From Ciborinia camelliae (taxonomy: Eukaryota > Ascomycota > Leotiomycetes > Helotiales > Sclerotiniaceae): a stretch of DNA of 64,000 nt. The DNA lies in contig JANPYM010000017.1 of the NCBI GenBank assembly GCA_025890175.1, positions 604,659 through 668,658 on the forward strand, written 5' to 3'. Shown here in pieces: positions 14,001 to 27,775 of this stretch (its first letter is position 1; the number at the start of each line of letters is the position of its first letter). The notes below the pieces were generated by a model, which worked only from the letters and a program-made list of their open reading frames with translations, ran no database searches and had not been told where the DNA came from. The translations under genes and the position numbers were made by a program.

Positions 14001-17000
14001 ACCTAACATTACATACAGTCTTTTATACCGGCATGCATCAAGTCATTCCCTATGTAAGGTAAGTCATTCAGTCGTTAAATCACATCATCTACGAGGTACC
14101 TACCTCTTAAATCTTTCTTAAGATTATAGATATCTATCTATCTATTGAAAGTTTTATTATATTGATATTATATTATCAACATATCATTATTATAATATCG
14201 CCAATCTTTCTTATCCCAAGCATGAGACTCCCCTCTCTTCTCTCGACCATACCTAAGCAGCCGGACTTGATCTACCAAGGTATAGCCGTACCTATCGTAT
14301 TTGGGGCTCATCATGCTCACGTTAAAGGATGAAACTTAAAAGAGACCAGCTATCTATACCCCAGACAGCCCAAGACCCAAAGAAGCAATCCCCCCCCACA
14401 AAGTCTAACAGATGGTCAATTTGCGATGTTTGTTCCCCCTCCTCAAGGGTCTAATCCCGCTGAAAAAGCACCGAGATGATCAAAGTTTAAAAAATCCTTT
14501 CTATTCCTTCCGTAGGAATACCGGTATGTACAGGACACGCAGAAGAGATATCATTTCATTTCATATCATACCATACCTAGCTATCATATCATCCTGGCTG
14601 GAGTCGTTAGTCATTCTCATGTTAATTCTTTCCGATTTATCCCTTGAAGGAGAATCCTATTCTTACCTACCTTTGGTGTATCATCTTTTCTCTTCCTCTG
14701 CTTCCCTTCCCTTCTCTTGTCTTCTCTTCCCTCTGCATGATAATAAGGTGTTAGTTAGCGAGTCTGCGTTGCGATACCTACCTACCTACTGCATATACGT
14801 ACCTTTTATTGGCTCGTACGGTCTCAATGTATTCTAGGCATTTGGAAATTGGATAATATATATATATATATATCTTGGAAGACATTTCCCTACCGAATGA
14901 ATGATTTCATAACGGGGTCTAGATGCTCGCCCCCCCAAAATGATAGATAGGAATGCGACGGATTATCTTCTACTAGGGAGTCCTTCGTAATCGTTTCCAA
15001 CCGGTGCACACTTCTTCCCCTTCCCTCACTCAAGCCACACTCCGCGTTCGCTTTTGGCTGGTCGATGGCGTGCGTGCGTGCGTGTGTAGTCCGTCTGTCT
15101 TCCCCGGGTAACCTTATCCTAATTATCATTATTACTTACCTAATCTCGGTCGGTCAAACCTTCACAGGCACGACTAATTTATCTAACTAATATGATTTGA
15201 GTAATAAAAACTTCATTTCTCGGGTCGGGGGTGGGTGGTCGGGTGGAAAGAAAAGGCTGTGCTGTGTGCCTTTCTCCCCTCCCTCCTGCTGCCTGCAACT
15301 TTTTCTCCAGGATGAAAGATGATATTATTCATCTCCTCTGTCCCATATTATTTAATCATGCATGAAAAAGAAGGCCAGGTAAAATCAAATCATCATGGTA
15401 TGATCAACATGTTGTTCGAATCATGGGCTGAGAATCCGAGATGTCATCGATCGACTTATTATTCTCCATGGCCCTTCTCCACCGGTAGTTGTGCTTGCGT
15501 GCTGCGTGGAAACCAATCTTTTCATGCTGGGCTGAACTGATGATTACAGATGCACCAGCAGAGCTAGAACGCATCTTCCGAGAACTAGAATAGAAGACTG
15601 TGAACGCCAGATTCTCCGCAGGTACGTTCGTCGATATGTATGGAGGCATCTCCCAAAGTACCGCAGGCGATTTTATGCATGTGGATGGATGCGTTCCCAA
15701 AAGGGTCTCTGAAGAAGAAAACTAAATCGGCATGCGTGCTGGCAATAGGAACGTCTCTGAGATATCATCCCATAGCTAACTAATGTCCTTTTGGATATGC
15801 TGACTTTCGTTTGTCAGCTGAATCGGGGTAATTTGATGCTACAACATGATTACAGCATGGGAGAGTGGGTGGATGAGATGAGATGATGAGTTTGATAATA
15901 AGAATCGAGCTGCGCGGTAACATCTTGTATCACATTTGGGGAGAGGAGCTATAAACCACCGTGAGTAGATCGTATGTATTCGAAAGCACGAGGAGGAGTT
16001 TTGTCTGATTCCGTTCCCCTTGCTGGTGTGAGTCGCAGTGGCACAAGCGCACACGCAGGGCAACGAGAAAAATATAATACGGGTGTTTAGACACAAAATC
16101 GGAGATGGCGCAAAAACGTGGGGAATGTTGTCGTATAGTATTATTATTATTATATTATTATTATTATTATATTATATCAATAATAATGTGTCCTCAATAA
16201 ATTTCTTCGTACGGCATGGCTGTGCTGTGCTGTGCTGTGCTGCTGGAAAGGAAACCCCCAAACACCATGCCTCTCATCCATCCTCAATTCTCGCAGCCGA
16301 ATCAATTGTGAAAACCAATCCCTTGTTCTCATCATTTCATTCGGATTGATTTGGATGTTGTGACGTTATTATTAATACCTACCTACCTACCTACCTAGCT
16401 ACTCAACAATTCCTCATCCTTTCCAGGTACCTACCTACCCAATCGATGTAGGTAAGTACCTATATATCTCAGCCTTCCAACTCCCTACTGCATACATCTA
16501 GCATCCGGCCGATTCCCCAGCTGAAAAAGAAAAATCCAGCATCGTCAACATCCCATCTAATTAATAGCCTGTGAGATCGATCCATGGGCTTCACCGCACC
16601 ACGCAAGAAAAAGAAAAAAAAAGGGCGTGAAACCGTCACATCCAAAGAATCTTCCATAATAGAAACACAGTCAGACCCGACTAAAAAATAAAAAAAGAAC
16701 AGCCTCTCCGCGCTTGCCCCAACCTTATTCGTGAAAATCTCTAATCCAGAGAGAGGTTCCGTAGATCAAACGCTTTCATTACATATTATCATTATCATTA
16801 TTATCATTTTCATTTGAGTACCTAGGTAATAAATCATGCAAGAATTTTCCACAATATGAGCGTAAATCCCCCCAAACCCGTACTCACGGCGCGGCCTACT
16901 ACGGTAGGTACCTAGGTACCTAGTATCATATCGTATCCACGCCCTACGACCACTCTGACCAGTTTTCCCAGCACCCATACCTGCTGGCACCCAGAAATCC

Positions 17001-18565
17001 GGAGAAGAACAACACAGGGGACTGGAGTGGCAGAAACACGGGAGTACCGGCATGCTTCCAATCATCAGAAGAATGACGAGTCAGAGAATCCTTTTGTGGG
17101 GTTGTGCCCTTGTTTTCCCTTCCTTCCTTCTTGCTCATCTCATCTCCCTTGAAACCATCCTGGCCCCGGGCGGAAGAAGCGATGCTGGAATTATTAACCG
17201 ATGCGCATTATCGTCAACGGGGCATGGAGATTCTTGGGGTCTCATTCACAATATTCATGGGATTATTGAGGTTGGTTCTTCGTTTGCATACGGGCATCTT
17301 GCTGGAATACCTACCTACCTACTTACCTACTGTATTGGAAAGAACATGGGAATATATTCAGCCTTATTTTGTTTTGTTTTTGCTTTTTCTTTTTCTTTTT
17401 CTTTTTCTTTTTTGCCCATGAGATTTCTGCATTCTCGGGGAGACCGGGGGAGTCTTAGTTCTTGGGGATTTTTCTTTTCTTATGATGGATGCTATTATGT
17501 ATTGACTAGGTAGGTAAGTAGATTATATACATAATAATGCCCTCCCCTATTTTGTCTCTTCCGCCTCTACCTGAACGACATTTTATACTTTTCGACGTGG
17601 AATTGGGGGGCCCAGTGATGACGATCCTGGAGGATTTTATTGATTTCCCTTTCGTCCTTCTTACTTGAGGATCTAGATATGGGAGGCGTATGCGGCGGAA
17701 TGAAGATCACGACTCCTTTCGTCGCTGCATTGAAACCTGGGGTACTCTCTCGATATTTCTGGATTGGTTTTTCATTTCATTTCATCTCCTTCTTCGCCTC
17801 TCGCACATCAACCACATTCATCCCTCTTCCACTTACTCCGTACATTAGAATCTTAAATTTAAACAAACCCCTTCGTATCTATAATCGTTGGCCGCATACA
17901 TTATCGCGCCAAAGAAAAAAGATACTTTTCGGCCCCCCGGATGACAGGTCCAGCAGATACAAGACAAGCCACCGTGATGGGGATTTGAGGATCGAGGTGG
18001 CTCTCTCCAAATTGTTCCAAGACAACTCAGAGATGGACAAATATGTTTCGCATTTTGAGGGACCCGCAAGGCCATCATCTTATTGGGTTGGAGTGAGGCT
18101 CCACGGAGCAATCTCCATCAACATGGCTGGCGTATTTCACACCTTGGCACTAGAATGTGGTGAGGCCGTTATGTCGTGTTGTGTTGTGCGGTCGAACATC
18201 AACGAGATCCCCTGAACACGTGCATTAACTTTTGTCGTGTCATCAGTGATTAGCTCCCTATTATTTCCATCCACCAAGCACCAAAGCACCAGCCACGATT
18301 CCCAATGTCCTCCTCCATCATTCAAGCGAAACCCACGAAATTTCTCCGGAAGCTAATAAGTAGTATATGAGAAAGGAATCCCCACTCTCTGATAAGCAAC
18401 ATGAGCATGATGAGTTAAGCAATACACGCTGATCCACTCCAGCTTTTTTCTCTCCTTCATCAACTCTATCTCTGCCCAGTGCTCATTATGGACAAGGTTA
18501 GTATGTTTTTCTCAGTACTAGACTCTAGAGGGATTTAGTTAACAAATACACTAGTCATCTCCAAA

Positions 18566-18594
18566 GGCGCTGCCATTATTATTGTGGCAGCGCC
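18566..18594. repeat. Perfect 10-bp GC-rich hairpin
   Basis: GGCGCTGCCA at 18566-18575 and its exact complement TGGCAGCGCC at 18585-18594 enclose a 9-base AT loop (TTATTATTG). It stands alone in an intergenic region. It could be the core of a decayed inverted-repeat element or part of a non-coding transcript; the sequence does not decide. Confidence 0.7.
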
Positions 18595-21500
18595 TGTAGA
18601 GAATGGGGAGGGAGCTTAGCCCGATTAGGAGACACTTTACCCTTTTCAGAGATAGCTAGCCTGGAAATGGTCTTGATAACTTATCAACAGCGTTTCCTGC
18701 GTCCACTCCTAGCAATTTTTGGCGTGGGTGTCGATAAAATGGCCTAAATCGTACTAAATCTCGCTTTCACCTTGATAAAATTGAAGAAATCAGCAGGCCC
18801 ACAATCTCAAGCGAAGCCATTCAGCGCTCTCCCCGAGTTAACCATCCCCCTTTGGGCATGCGGCCACTGAAGATAGCAGTGTATTTTTTTTAACTAAAGA
18901 CTAGAGGTCTTCATCATCTTTGGGATCGGATTCTGAAATTTCTGGGAAGAAAGGAAGGGAGAAAGCGAACCCTGATTCATCCGTCTCACTCTCATCATGG
19001 TAGGCCCAGGTAGGGCTATCCGAACGGTTTCGCAACCAAGCCGCGCAAGAGAGATTAGATTCGTGTTTCAAAATCCCGTACGCGGACGGACTTGTGCGGT
19101 ACAATTAAATGATGGAGAGGTTTCGGTATTACCCCGTGTTAATTAAACAAGATGCGAGGTCTCAAACCCTTGTGCCGGTGTCCATGACGACAAGAGGACA
19201 TGCTTTGGAAAGAGGGTAGCGAAATAGCAAAGTTCGCAAGCCATCCTCCCAGCAAATATCACTCACTACTAGGTACCTACTTACTCGTACAGTACTAACT
19301 TCCAAGCAAAAAAGTATCCTCCCTCTCGTACCTGCACAAGTCATTCCCAAACATCAACCCCTTCACAGAGTCTTCAACCCATCTCGGACTTACCGAACAC
19401 CATCTCCATACATTCCCTCATCATCATCATCATCATCAACATCATCATCACCATTCCCCTCTCTCCCCCCGCCCCCCCCCAAAGCTAGGTATCTAGATTC
19501 TACAGACTTACAACAGGCCCTTCTTCGGAGGGCTTTCGGCCAATAACCAAGCGCACGTAAACTTCTCCCACGAAATTAAAATTTGCACGGCGAGAGAAAC
19601 GTCAGGAAGAGTGGGGGGAATAGTGGAGCTTCTCCAGAATCTTGGTCCTAACGTCCCGAGACAGATATGAAAATGTCGTGACTGGGACCCCACGCTTGTG
19701 AAAGGCATGTTCTCGGGGAAATAGACCCGCTTATATTTGTGTGTGGTTTTTTTTTTCTTCTTCTTTTTTCCGTAGGAGGAGTCTGAGGTCGATATTTGGA
19801 GGGAGGATTTGAATTGTGTATATAGGTAGGTAGGTATCTAGGGGGATAGGGAAGAGGCGAAGGGGAAGAGGGAAGAGGGAATGTGTAATGCGAAGATGTA
19901 TGTATCCCTCTCCCTAACGTTGGGAATAGCTTCACTTCTTCTTGCATCCAAAAGATCATAGGTATGTACTGTAGGTATGTAACTCTGGTGGGTGCGGATC
20001 ACTAGATAGATACCGTAGATATTTGAACGCGCTCCAAACATGCAAGGGTGGATCCTCGGAGCTTGGGCGGATCAGACCGGCACGAGCGGAAATAACCTTG
20101 CCTTGTGTGGAGTGAGGATAGGATACATAATGGTGGGGTCTCCAAACGCCGACGTTTGATTTGGAGCGAACGAGTTGGGTTTCGTTTCGTTTCGTTCTTC
20201 ATAATAGTCATAGTCATAGTCATAGTAATAGTAATAATAATGGATCTCGTTGCAGATTCTTCGGCTTGGAGAAGACAGATTGCAATATTTTGTACATGGA
20301 GGTATGTACTGATCATGAATGATGATGATGTGATCCTATTGACAGAGAACATTCCATGACTGGATTATGTATTGCATCTGCGCCTGTAATCCAAGTAGGT
20401 ATGATATTATGCAGGAGTTCTACCCTACCCTAGACCATTGATATTGATGATGACCATAATTCTGATTTCTATTTTAGTCCTTCTGTGGGCTAGGTAGATA
20501 GGTAGGTAACAATAATGAACCTTCATCCCTCGTCGCCAAGTTCGCTTCGGCTATGAGGGGTTCCAAAAAGCTTCTAGAAGAAACGAAAAAAAAACAAAAA
20601 TCACGGGGTGAGCCTCGCCTCGCCTCGTCCGTCCGTCCGTCGCCGACATCCCGATTTCATTGGTGCACTGGGGGTTGAGCCGACGTGGTTGCGGATGAGG
20701 TAAAGTGGTGAGGGTAGGTAGGGTTGCAAATCGTGCGTGCGGGCGGGTTGCGTTGGGATCATTTGGGATGGATGGCGTTATCTCTATGTCTTGCTGCTTA
20801 TCTCTTTCGTATGATATCTATGCGATGGATTTGGTTTATCGTCGAGTGGTTTGGCTAGGTACAGACATCGATACAGGAGTTTATCAATAACATGACCCAC
20901 AAGAGAACAAACGAACGAAAATTTCATCAGCCTGGCTTCGGTCATCTGAAGCCTGACTCGTATTCAGCCAATGTGCAATGTGCCGTCCCCCAGCAGGCTC
21001 AGATAATGACATCTCGGACCTGGGTGAGATTGCGCCGTGCCAGTAGGTAGGTAGGTCTTCATCACGATGCGTCGGGGTCAGCCAAACCGTTATCCACACG
21101 ACAGCTGCTGTCGGGGAAGTGAGGATCTACGATACGATATGGTATGGTATAACCAAGTGAGGCGCAGTCGATTTGGTACCCCCTCAGCATATATAGTCAG
21201 CGTGCCCGGGAACCTATCGTTCCTGATGCCATCCGGAGGTTTCTGATAATGCTACAGCTGATGCTGATACGGTTGTCTTACATAGGGGACTTTCAGTAGT
21301 GAGGTGGTGACGCCTTCACGAAAACAAGATGGGTTTGGCGTGGGGGTTGTACGGAGGAACTGGGGTAACGAGGATCCTTGTTGTGGGGTCAGTAATGGCG
21401 TCTTTGCTCCAGTAACTGTACTTATCTTTCTTTTTTTTTAATAATAATGGAAAGATAGGTAGTATTCTTAGTTAGCACTCAATAACTCATCTTCAAGTCT

Positions 21501-23090
21501 GGTCTTCACTCTAGAGAGATTATCCTCTCTTGAAACAGCGCCCCCCAACCAATGATTTTCGATAATAAGTCTCGATAATGTTTCCAGTAGATTCAAACGC
21601 TTAGTCTCGCATCCAATGCACGGAAGATCAATGCAACGGGGAGCTGTAATTGCCTCCTCCGAGAACAAGGGTGGTGAAGCATCTCTCATACAATCTCACG
21701 GATGAATTTGCAAGACCCCAATTTCAAGGGGTTCGGCTGTTCGGATACGGGGGAGCGCAGTTGATGCTATTCGCGCGTGTAAAAGGGGATGGATGATGGA
21801 TGATGGAACGAACGGCCCCCTCTTGATCATCTCATTCAGCCTCCAAGGAAAATATCAAATCTATTTCGCGTTCACGGAGTAACCGCACTGGATATGCCTA
21901 GGTATTATTCAGAGTATGGAAACCCTAGTCAATTTTTTTTTTTCGTCGCACTACTAGTTGAAAATTCGATGGGATAATAGGGAGAAATTGCACGATGGCG
22001 CTTGGAAGGATCCTAGAAGGTAGGGAAATGCAAAACTTGATGAATGCGGGGCCGATCATATCCTAGGACTAATTGTGGAGGGAAGATGAACACACACCCA
22101 CATTGTTGGATGATTCAAAAATGGCAATGCGATTTTAATACCTCTTGAGGCACGCCCCCCTCCCCTCTATTTGGGTAGGTATTGTCCCCTTATCTCTGGC
22201 TGGGAAGATGAAGATGAAGATGAAGCGAATAGAATAGAATAGGAGAGAGGGCAGAGGGCAGAGGGGAAACGGACACGGACACGGAGCTGGGGATGGGGAT
22301 GGGGTGAAGTTGGAGATGGAGAGATTCCCGCGAAGTTCCGAGAGTGATATATGATCCCTACTATATACTTTTCCTGAGGTGATAACATGAAGAAGTCAAG
22401 GCGCCAAGCGTGGCAGATCAATGCATGAAGTTGTGCTCAAATATATCGATCGCACCACAGATATAGTGAGTGGCCTGTACCAATAAATGGTACAATCAAT
22501 ACATGAAAGATGTACCTCCCTCCCCCGGGCCTACCTAGTTAATCGATTGATGTTTTACATTCACAGCCTCATCTAAAATTATCATCGTGTACAATACGGA
22601 GTAAAAGGCGGGGATCTCGACTCTCGATTCGAGCTCGATTCATGCACATTATTTACATCCATATACCATCTCCGAGGCTCAACAGCTTCTTTTAGATTTT
22701 CTTTCCTTGGCGCCACAGATGCCGAACTTTCAACCTTCCTTTCCCATCTTCTTCAAAACACGTGTGTGTGACATCTCTGCTTGCTGCATCTAACCATTTC
22801 GTCTCGATGCACTTCATCGATCGGTCACGTGATATATCGAAACCATCTTACCCTAGGTACCTAGTAGGTAGTAGTACCACCCCAGCGCATATGTGATGGA
22901 CCATGGCCCACCGTCCATGGGGTTTGGACTCTGGACGGCTTTATTATGGATCTTTGATCCTCACATACTCCATATTTTGAAATTACCAAGGTGGATCCCG
23001 ATATCTCCCGGTCCTTTTATCCTCGTCCTTTTGCACCCCAATTTGAAATCTCAAGTTCGAGGTATCCCGAGGTTCTCCATAGGTAGGTAT

Positions 23091-23284
23091 ATATACACAA
23101 TAATACACAATAATACATAATAATACATAATAATACATAATAATACATAATAATACATAATAATACATGATAATACATGATAATACATAATAATACATAA
23201 TAATACATAATAATACATAATAATACATAATAATACATAATAATACATAATAATACATAATAATACATAATAGTACATAATATA
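23091..23284. repeat. 10-bp minisatellite, about 19 copies
   Basis: Tandem units of ten bases, mostly ACATAATAAT with ACACAATAAT, ACATGATAAT and a terminal AGTACATAAT variant. The minus-strand frames across it (YYVLLCIIM repeats) arise from the repeat and are not genes. Confidence 0.9.
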
Positions 23285-24866
23285 TAATATTTGATCCATG
23301 GACCATGAATCCATGAATCCATAAATCAATCCAGGATTCCATTATTTCGGCCTTTTTCATCGTGGGGCACGTTTATTGAATTTCATGGGGAAAAGCCTAA
23401 AAGGGTTGAAGCGATTACGTCTGTAGTACGGAGTACCGTACGGGGGTGATATAATATGATATCGTGAGATTAAATAAGATTAAAAATGAGATGTGTTCGA
23501 CAGTCGACTGGAGGGGATTGGAACCATTCCGTTTTGCTAATTTCTTCGCGGTTACGGAACTTGGTGGATAGGTAGGTAGGTAGGTTGATGTTGATGTCCG
23601 CGGCAGGTACTACAATAATACCTACCTAGGTACCTAGTTATGGACAGATAATCATTAACCCCGACCAGGAGCCAGTCAGCAAGCAAACCAGCAAATTATG
23701 CGCCCCAGTCGCCGGCGTGCAAACCGAATACATATTACATATCCATTGTCTAGCTACCTAGGTACGTACAATGCCACTTTCAGCTCCGGGCTGGGAAAAA
23801 TGATGCTATCGCGACTCCATTTTGTCCGAAAACCGCAAATTAAATATCCCCTCATCTTTTCAGGGCGATGCGATAAGCTTTTGGTGGTGGAATACTAGGT
23901 AGGGGCCCTAGCCTCGATGCATCGATGCATGTTGCTGTGTTATTGCATCCATCCAGATCAGATATCTGGGAAGTTATTCAACAGTTAGGCCGGACATGTG
24001 AAAGTCGATAGATTGATTATATTATTTGGTTAGTTGTGTATAATTTTTGAATCCGCTATCCAGTTTGGGGAGGAGGGTGTTGGACTGAGACTGATAGTCA
24101 TACTGTATAGTCATTCCCCATTTTGTACACGATTATCTTTTATATGAATTTACTGGGGACCCCAGACCTAAGATTCTTGGGGTAGCTCCTAGGCACAACT
24201 TCCAAGATATAGCAGCTTCAACTGGCGTGTCAAGCTGCACTTGGTTACTCCAAGTGTCGGGTGAAGCTAGGGGAAAAGTTTTCTTCCTCGTCGAGATCAA
24301 CAGTGCGATATCATATCATATATATTAAGGCGATCTTTTGGAACAGTAGCTATTGTAGATCTTTATTGTAGATCTTAGTGCTCCAGTTATACCACTGTCG
24401 CTGCCTGTCAGCCAAAATTTCCCCAGAATCATGCCAGATAGACTCTTTTTTAAACTTTCTTCTTATCATTCACCGGTTTGATAGCAAAAACGTGCTCTAG
24501 ACACTGGAACCTGGAGGAGGCAAGATCCAGCTGGACTCTTGGCTTTCTAAAGTCAATCTCTTCATCCATCCACCTACTATAGCTATCACGGCATGGTATT
24601 TCCTCGCATGTTCAACTATTTGAATATTTAGCTTGGGTGGTCTTGACTGTTCAGCTAGTTAGTTCTTGTCTCACACAGCTGAACGAACTCTAAGTCGAGG
24701 TTTAATCTCTTCACTGTCCCCAGACTTTTGGAAGTACTTGCCGTATGCTAAATGCCTGTTTATAGTAACACAGATACCCCTCCCTCCATTCTCAACCCCT
24801 TCTGGGTTCTTACTCCCCTATTGCCAATCTCATTCTCATCAACTTAACCTTGCAACCTCCTTCATC

Positions 24867-25136
24867 TCATTCTAACCCACTCGTCCCCATACAGCTCAAA
24901 GAATACTCATGATCAACAACAAACAATATTTGATAAACCCCCAGCACAAGACAAAACACCAGCGCATCCCGAATGGAACCAACGATAATCAAATATTCTG
25001 ACATAAGCAATACCCCTCCAAGATTTCCACAATTATTACCTAGTATTCCTAAAACCCCACAATCTGACCGACTCCCGCTTGAACTATCCGTTCCTATATC
25101 CTCCTCTCCACTTTTTCGCGAGAAAAATCCTTTCAA
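24867..25136 (-). CDS. Possible small membrane protein (89 aa), doubtful
   Basis: An 89-codon frame with a hydrophilic N-terminal half (basic start, Ser/Gly-rich) and a C-terminal half with one or two hydrophobic stretches (about residues 42-75) typical of membrane segments. No family is recognised, no introns are evident, and no neighbouring gene supports it. It may be chance; I list it because the hydrophobic profile is more ordered than that of neighbouring frames. Confidence 0.2.
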   Translation of the reverse strand: MKGFFSRKSGEEDIGTDSSSGSRSDCGVLGILGNNCGNLGGVLLMSEYLIIVGSIRDALVFCLVLGVYQILFVVDHEYSLSCMGTSGLE

Positions 25137-25762
25137 AGCTTAAGTAAGGCTTGCAAAACCTCGAGCCCTGTATCATTTTGTATTTAGCGGAGGAGTATAT
25201 CCACTTCGGGAAGTGGCACAGTAAAAATTTCAATAATTTACACCCCAAATTCCCCAATAGAGTTGAAGAAACGGCCTTTCAAAAACCCAAGGCCGGGGCA
25301 ATCTCAGGTCAAGAGGAAGCGCGGAGGAATGTGCGAATATGTACGTTGCTATACGGGGAAGAATACGCCGCAGAGGCCTTTGTCCCTCATCACGTCAAAT
25401 CACCCAATAATAATTCCCACTCACCCACGGGGCGGACATACTCCCTCATCCCTCAACCAGAATGAAAACATCCATCCCGTAACCGCCCGTCTGCCTTATC
25501 TCTCCCATCCTTCCCAATAATGCCACTCGTTCGTTTCCCAGCTCCCAGCTCCTCGAAAACCAGCACCGTAAAATTTTGAACCCCCCCCCGTAAAACAACA
25601 CTAATGTCAGGGCCCTGGGCCACCCAGCCCCCCGCTATTCCAACTTTTCTGGGCTCTTGGGATTTATGCTCGAGATGCGATGCTCGGAATTATGCTTGGA
25701 GTGGGCGGTCGGATCTTCGGTTGGAATTGGTCGGCTATTGCAATGAGCCGCGAAACTACCTA

Positions 25763-26145
25763 CAGCAAAACCTCTCTATAAGGATGTTTTTTTTAGCACC
25801 AAATATAAGGATATAAAGAGATATCCTTTTATAGAGTTTCGGCTAATCCCGATAAGGTAGCCCAAATATATACCGACCAATTCCGATCGGGCATAAATTC
25901 AATATAATTTTCATAAATTTAGTATAATTTTCATAAATATTTTATACTTAAAAAAATATCTTTATATAGAGGGTTATTATAAACTAGATTTCAATTTTGA
26001 GACCCTCAACTACGAAGGATAATCCTTATAGAGGGGATATAAGAATATAGACATTTTCTACACCTAAAATCCAACGAAACCCAAAATTTAATCCTAATAG
26101 AGAGGTTATCCTTATATAGAGGATCCTTATAGAAAGGTTTTGCTG
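25763..26145. mobile_element. 383-bp MITE-like element with TIRs and TA target-site duplication
   Basis: The left end CAGCAAAACCTCTCTATAAG (25763 on) and the right end are inverted repeats of about 22-24 bp with one mismatch, and both are flanked outside by TA (25761-25762 and 26146-26147). A CAG start and TA duplication fit the Tc1/mariner superfamily, pogo/Fot1 branch. The interior is very AT-rich and non-coding, with further CCTTATAGAGG-like sub-repeats inside both ends (25975-25995, 26020-26040, 26095-26135). No transposase is present, so it would be a non-autonomous copy. Superfamily assignment is inferred from ends and target site only. Confidence 0.8.
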
Positions 26146-26147
26146 TA

Positions 26148-27303
26148 CCTACCTGTAGTGATGATGGGTGGGAAAATTAGTTTGGGTTATGCCATGGAAT
26201 AGCCGAGGCTATGCCGGCCGGTAGCGCCTGAGAGGCTGAGAACCGTTGGAACTTGGAGGAGAGGAAATTTGGGATGTGCCGTCAGGAACCCGGATTTCGG
26301 GCTGGTTTTGGGAGGGGGTGTGGAGGGGGTGTGGAGGGGGAGGGAGGGTGAGTTGTGGGAAGCGTGTGGGGAGGAGGAGGAGGGAGGGAGATGGGCTAGA
26401 GTGTGTATACTGGAGAGGGAGGAACCAAACGAAAATGCAAATGTATCGTGCACGTGTAGTGTGTGCATTTCCAAACTCCGAAGTCAGTCCGTCGATTCGG
26501 ACTTAGGAAGAATTCAATCTGAGAATTATAATGGTCATGTGGCCAGTTTTCTCCCTCGCGCCATTGCAATCGTCTTCCACGAGAGTAGAAAGGATTATCT
26601 TTAAGGGTGGGTTAATATGTTGGATCCTACATTCTATTGTTTTTAGAGTTTCTCAACTTTCTTTCTTTCTTTTTTCTGGCTGGCAAAAGTTGAGGTCGTT
26701 ATGAGTGATTGAGCCATAGTCGGAGAAGTCACTGCAAATCACGTATCGAATATTTGAAGGAGAAGCACTCCTGCGTTTTATTACCTTTCTTTAGCATGTG
26801 CTGGCATGGTCCAAGTATTACTAGTAATGCAATAATTACCATGCTATAGTCTTTTTTTCTCTTTTGGCGCGAATGTGCTGTTCTTTTTGGTCATGCGATC
26901 ATGTTGCCGTCATGGTGTAGTAGATGCCATCCATTCGGAAATGGGACTATATGTTATAGCCTTTAGATTTAGAATGCCGAATGCTTGTTATGGGGTACCC
27001 CGGACACTTTTATAGAGCATGATCATCAACTATGACTCTTTGCTCGAGTTTCCGCCCAAAGTCAGTCGGTGACATCCCGTCGCTGTCTCCGCTTGCGCAA
27101 AAATCGCTTCTTGTGCGAAGTCTATGATCTTCCGGGTTGGAGAAGTAATACTCGTGGTTTTACTACATTGTGCTCCGAGTCAAGCAAGAAGCTGCGAGTG
27201 CAGTCACTTGGTCCAGATATCATAACCGAAAATGCAGGGGCTCGGCGGACATATTTCATAGTCGACATTTGTGTTGTTGCTATGAGCGTTGTATCTTGAC
27301 ACA
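26148..27303. other. Intergenic, no supported gene
   Basis: Contains a G-rich tract of GGGTGTGGAGG units at about 26310-26380 and short frames in all directions. Nothing recognised. Confidence 0.4.
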
Positions 27304-27775
27304 GTGATGAGATTGAGCAGCTCTACTACCATAACTTGGGCTTGTGGAATTGGCTGAAAATCAGATCAACTGTCTAGGTTTGCAACGAATTAATTACATT
27401 AATTAAATAATGACACCGTAGGTGATGAGATTGAGCAGCTCTACTGCCACAACTTAGGCTTGTGGAATTGGCTGAAAATCAGATCAACTGTCTAGGGTTG
27501 CAACAAATTAATTACATGACAGCGTGGCATAAACATAGAACATAATCTACGCAGAGTAAGCGAATAACTTTCACTCCTCAGCCTCATTACATTAAATAAT
27601 GACACCGTAGGTGATGAGATTGAGCAGCTCTACTGCCACAACTTAGGCTTGTGGAATTGGCTGAAAATCAGATCAACTGTCTAGGTTTGCAACAAATTAA
27701 TTACATGACAGCGTGGCATAAACATAGAACATAATCTACGCAGAGTAAGCGAATAACTTTCACTCCTCAGCCTCA
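27304..27775. repeat. Tandem duplication (189-bp period) downstream of and into a gene's 3' end
   Basis: The block beginning GTGATGAGATTGAGCAGC occurs at 27304, 27422 and 27611. The second and third copies are offset by exactly 189 bp and nearly identical from 27402/27591 through 27586/27775. The first copy is shorter (118-bp offset) and more diverged. The third copy ends inside the coding region that follows on the minus strand, so the second copy carries a spare copy of the last codons and stop. The near identity of copies two and three suggests a recent event. Confidence 0.9.

Larger units (their letters stand above)
14001..25762. other. Gene-poor intergenic region, no confidently supported gene
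   Basis: Almost 12 kb with many short frames but no recognised protein. ACCT/AGGT microsatellites and TAGGTACCTA palindromes recur (for example 13943-13962, 16376-16397, 16905-16921, 22855-22870, 23619-23638). Minus-strand frames at 18901-19104 (acidic C-terminus ending DPKDDEDL) and 21468-21689 are short and unrecognised. The frame at 17640-18215 (+, 191 codons) has a mixed, unstructured translation and an overlapping opposite-strand frame. TTA runs lie at about 16137-16175. Confidence 0.4.

Noticed and set aside
14412..14837. 141-codon + frame with hydrophobic stretches
   Set aside because: Sequence is dominated by CT-rich intergenic repeats; no family resemblance.
17640..18215. 191-codon + frame
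   Set aside because: No recognisable motif, mixed composition, an opposite-strand frame of similar quality and no plausible gene structure around it.
22983..23360. Minus-strand frames with YYVLLCIIM repeats resembling membrane protein
   Set aside because: The 10-bp minisatellite reads open in all three frames; the hydrophobicity is a by-product.
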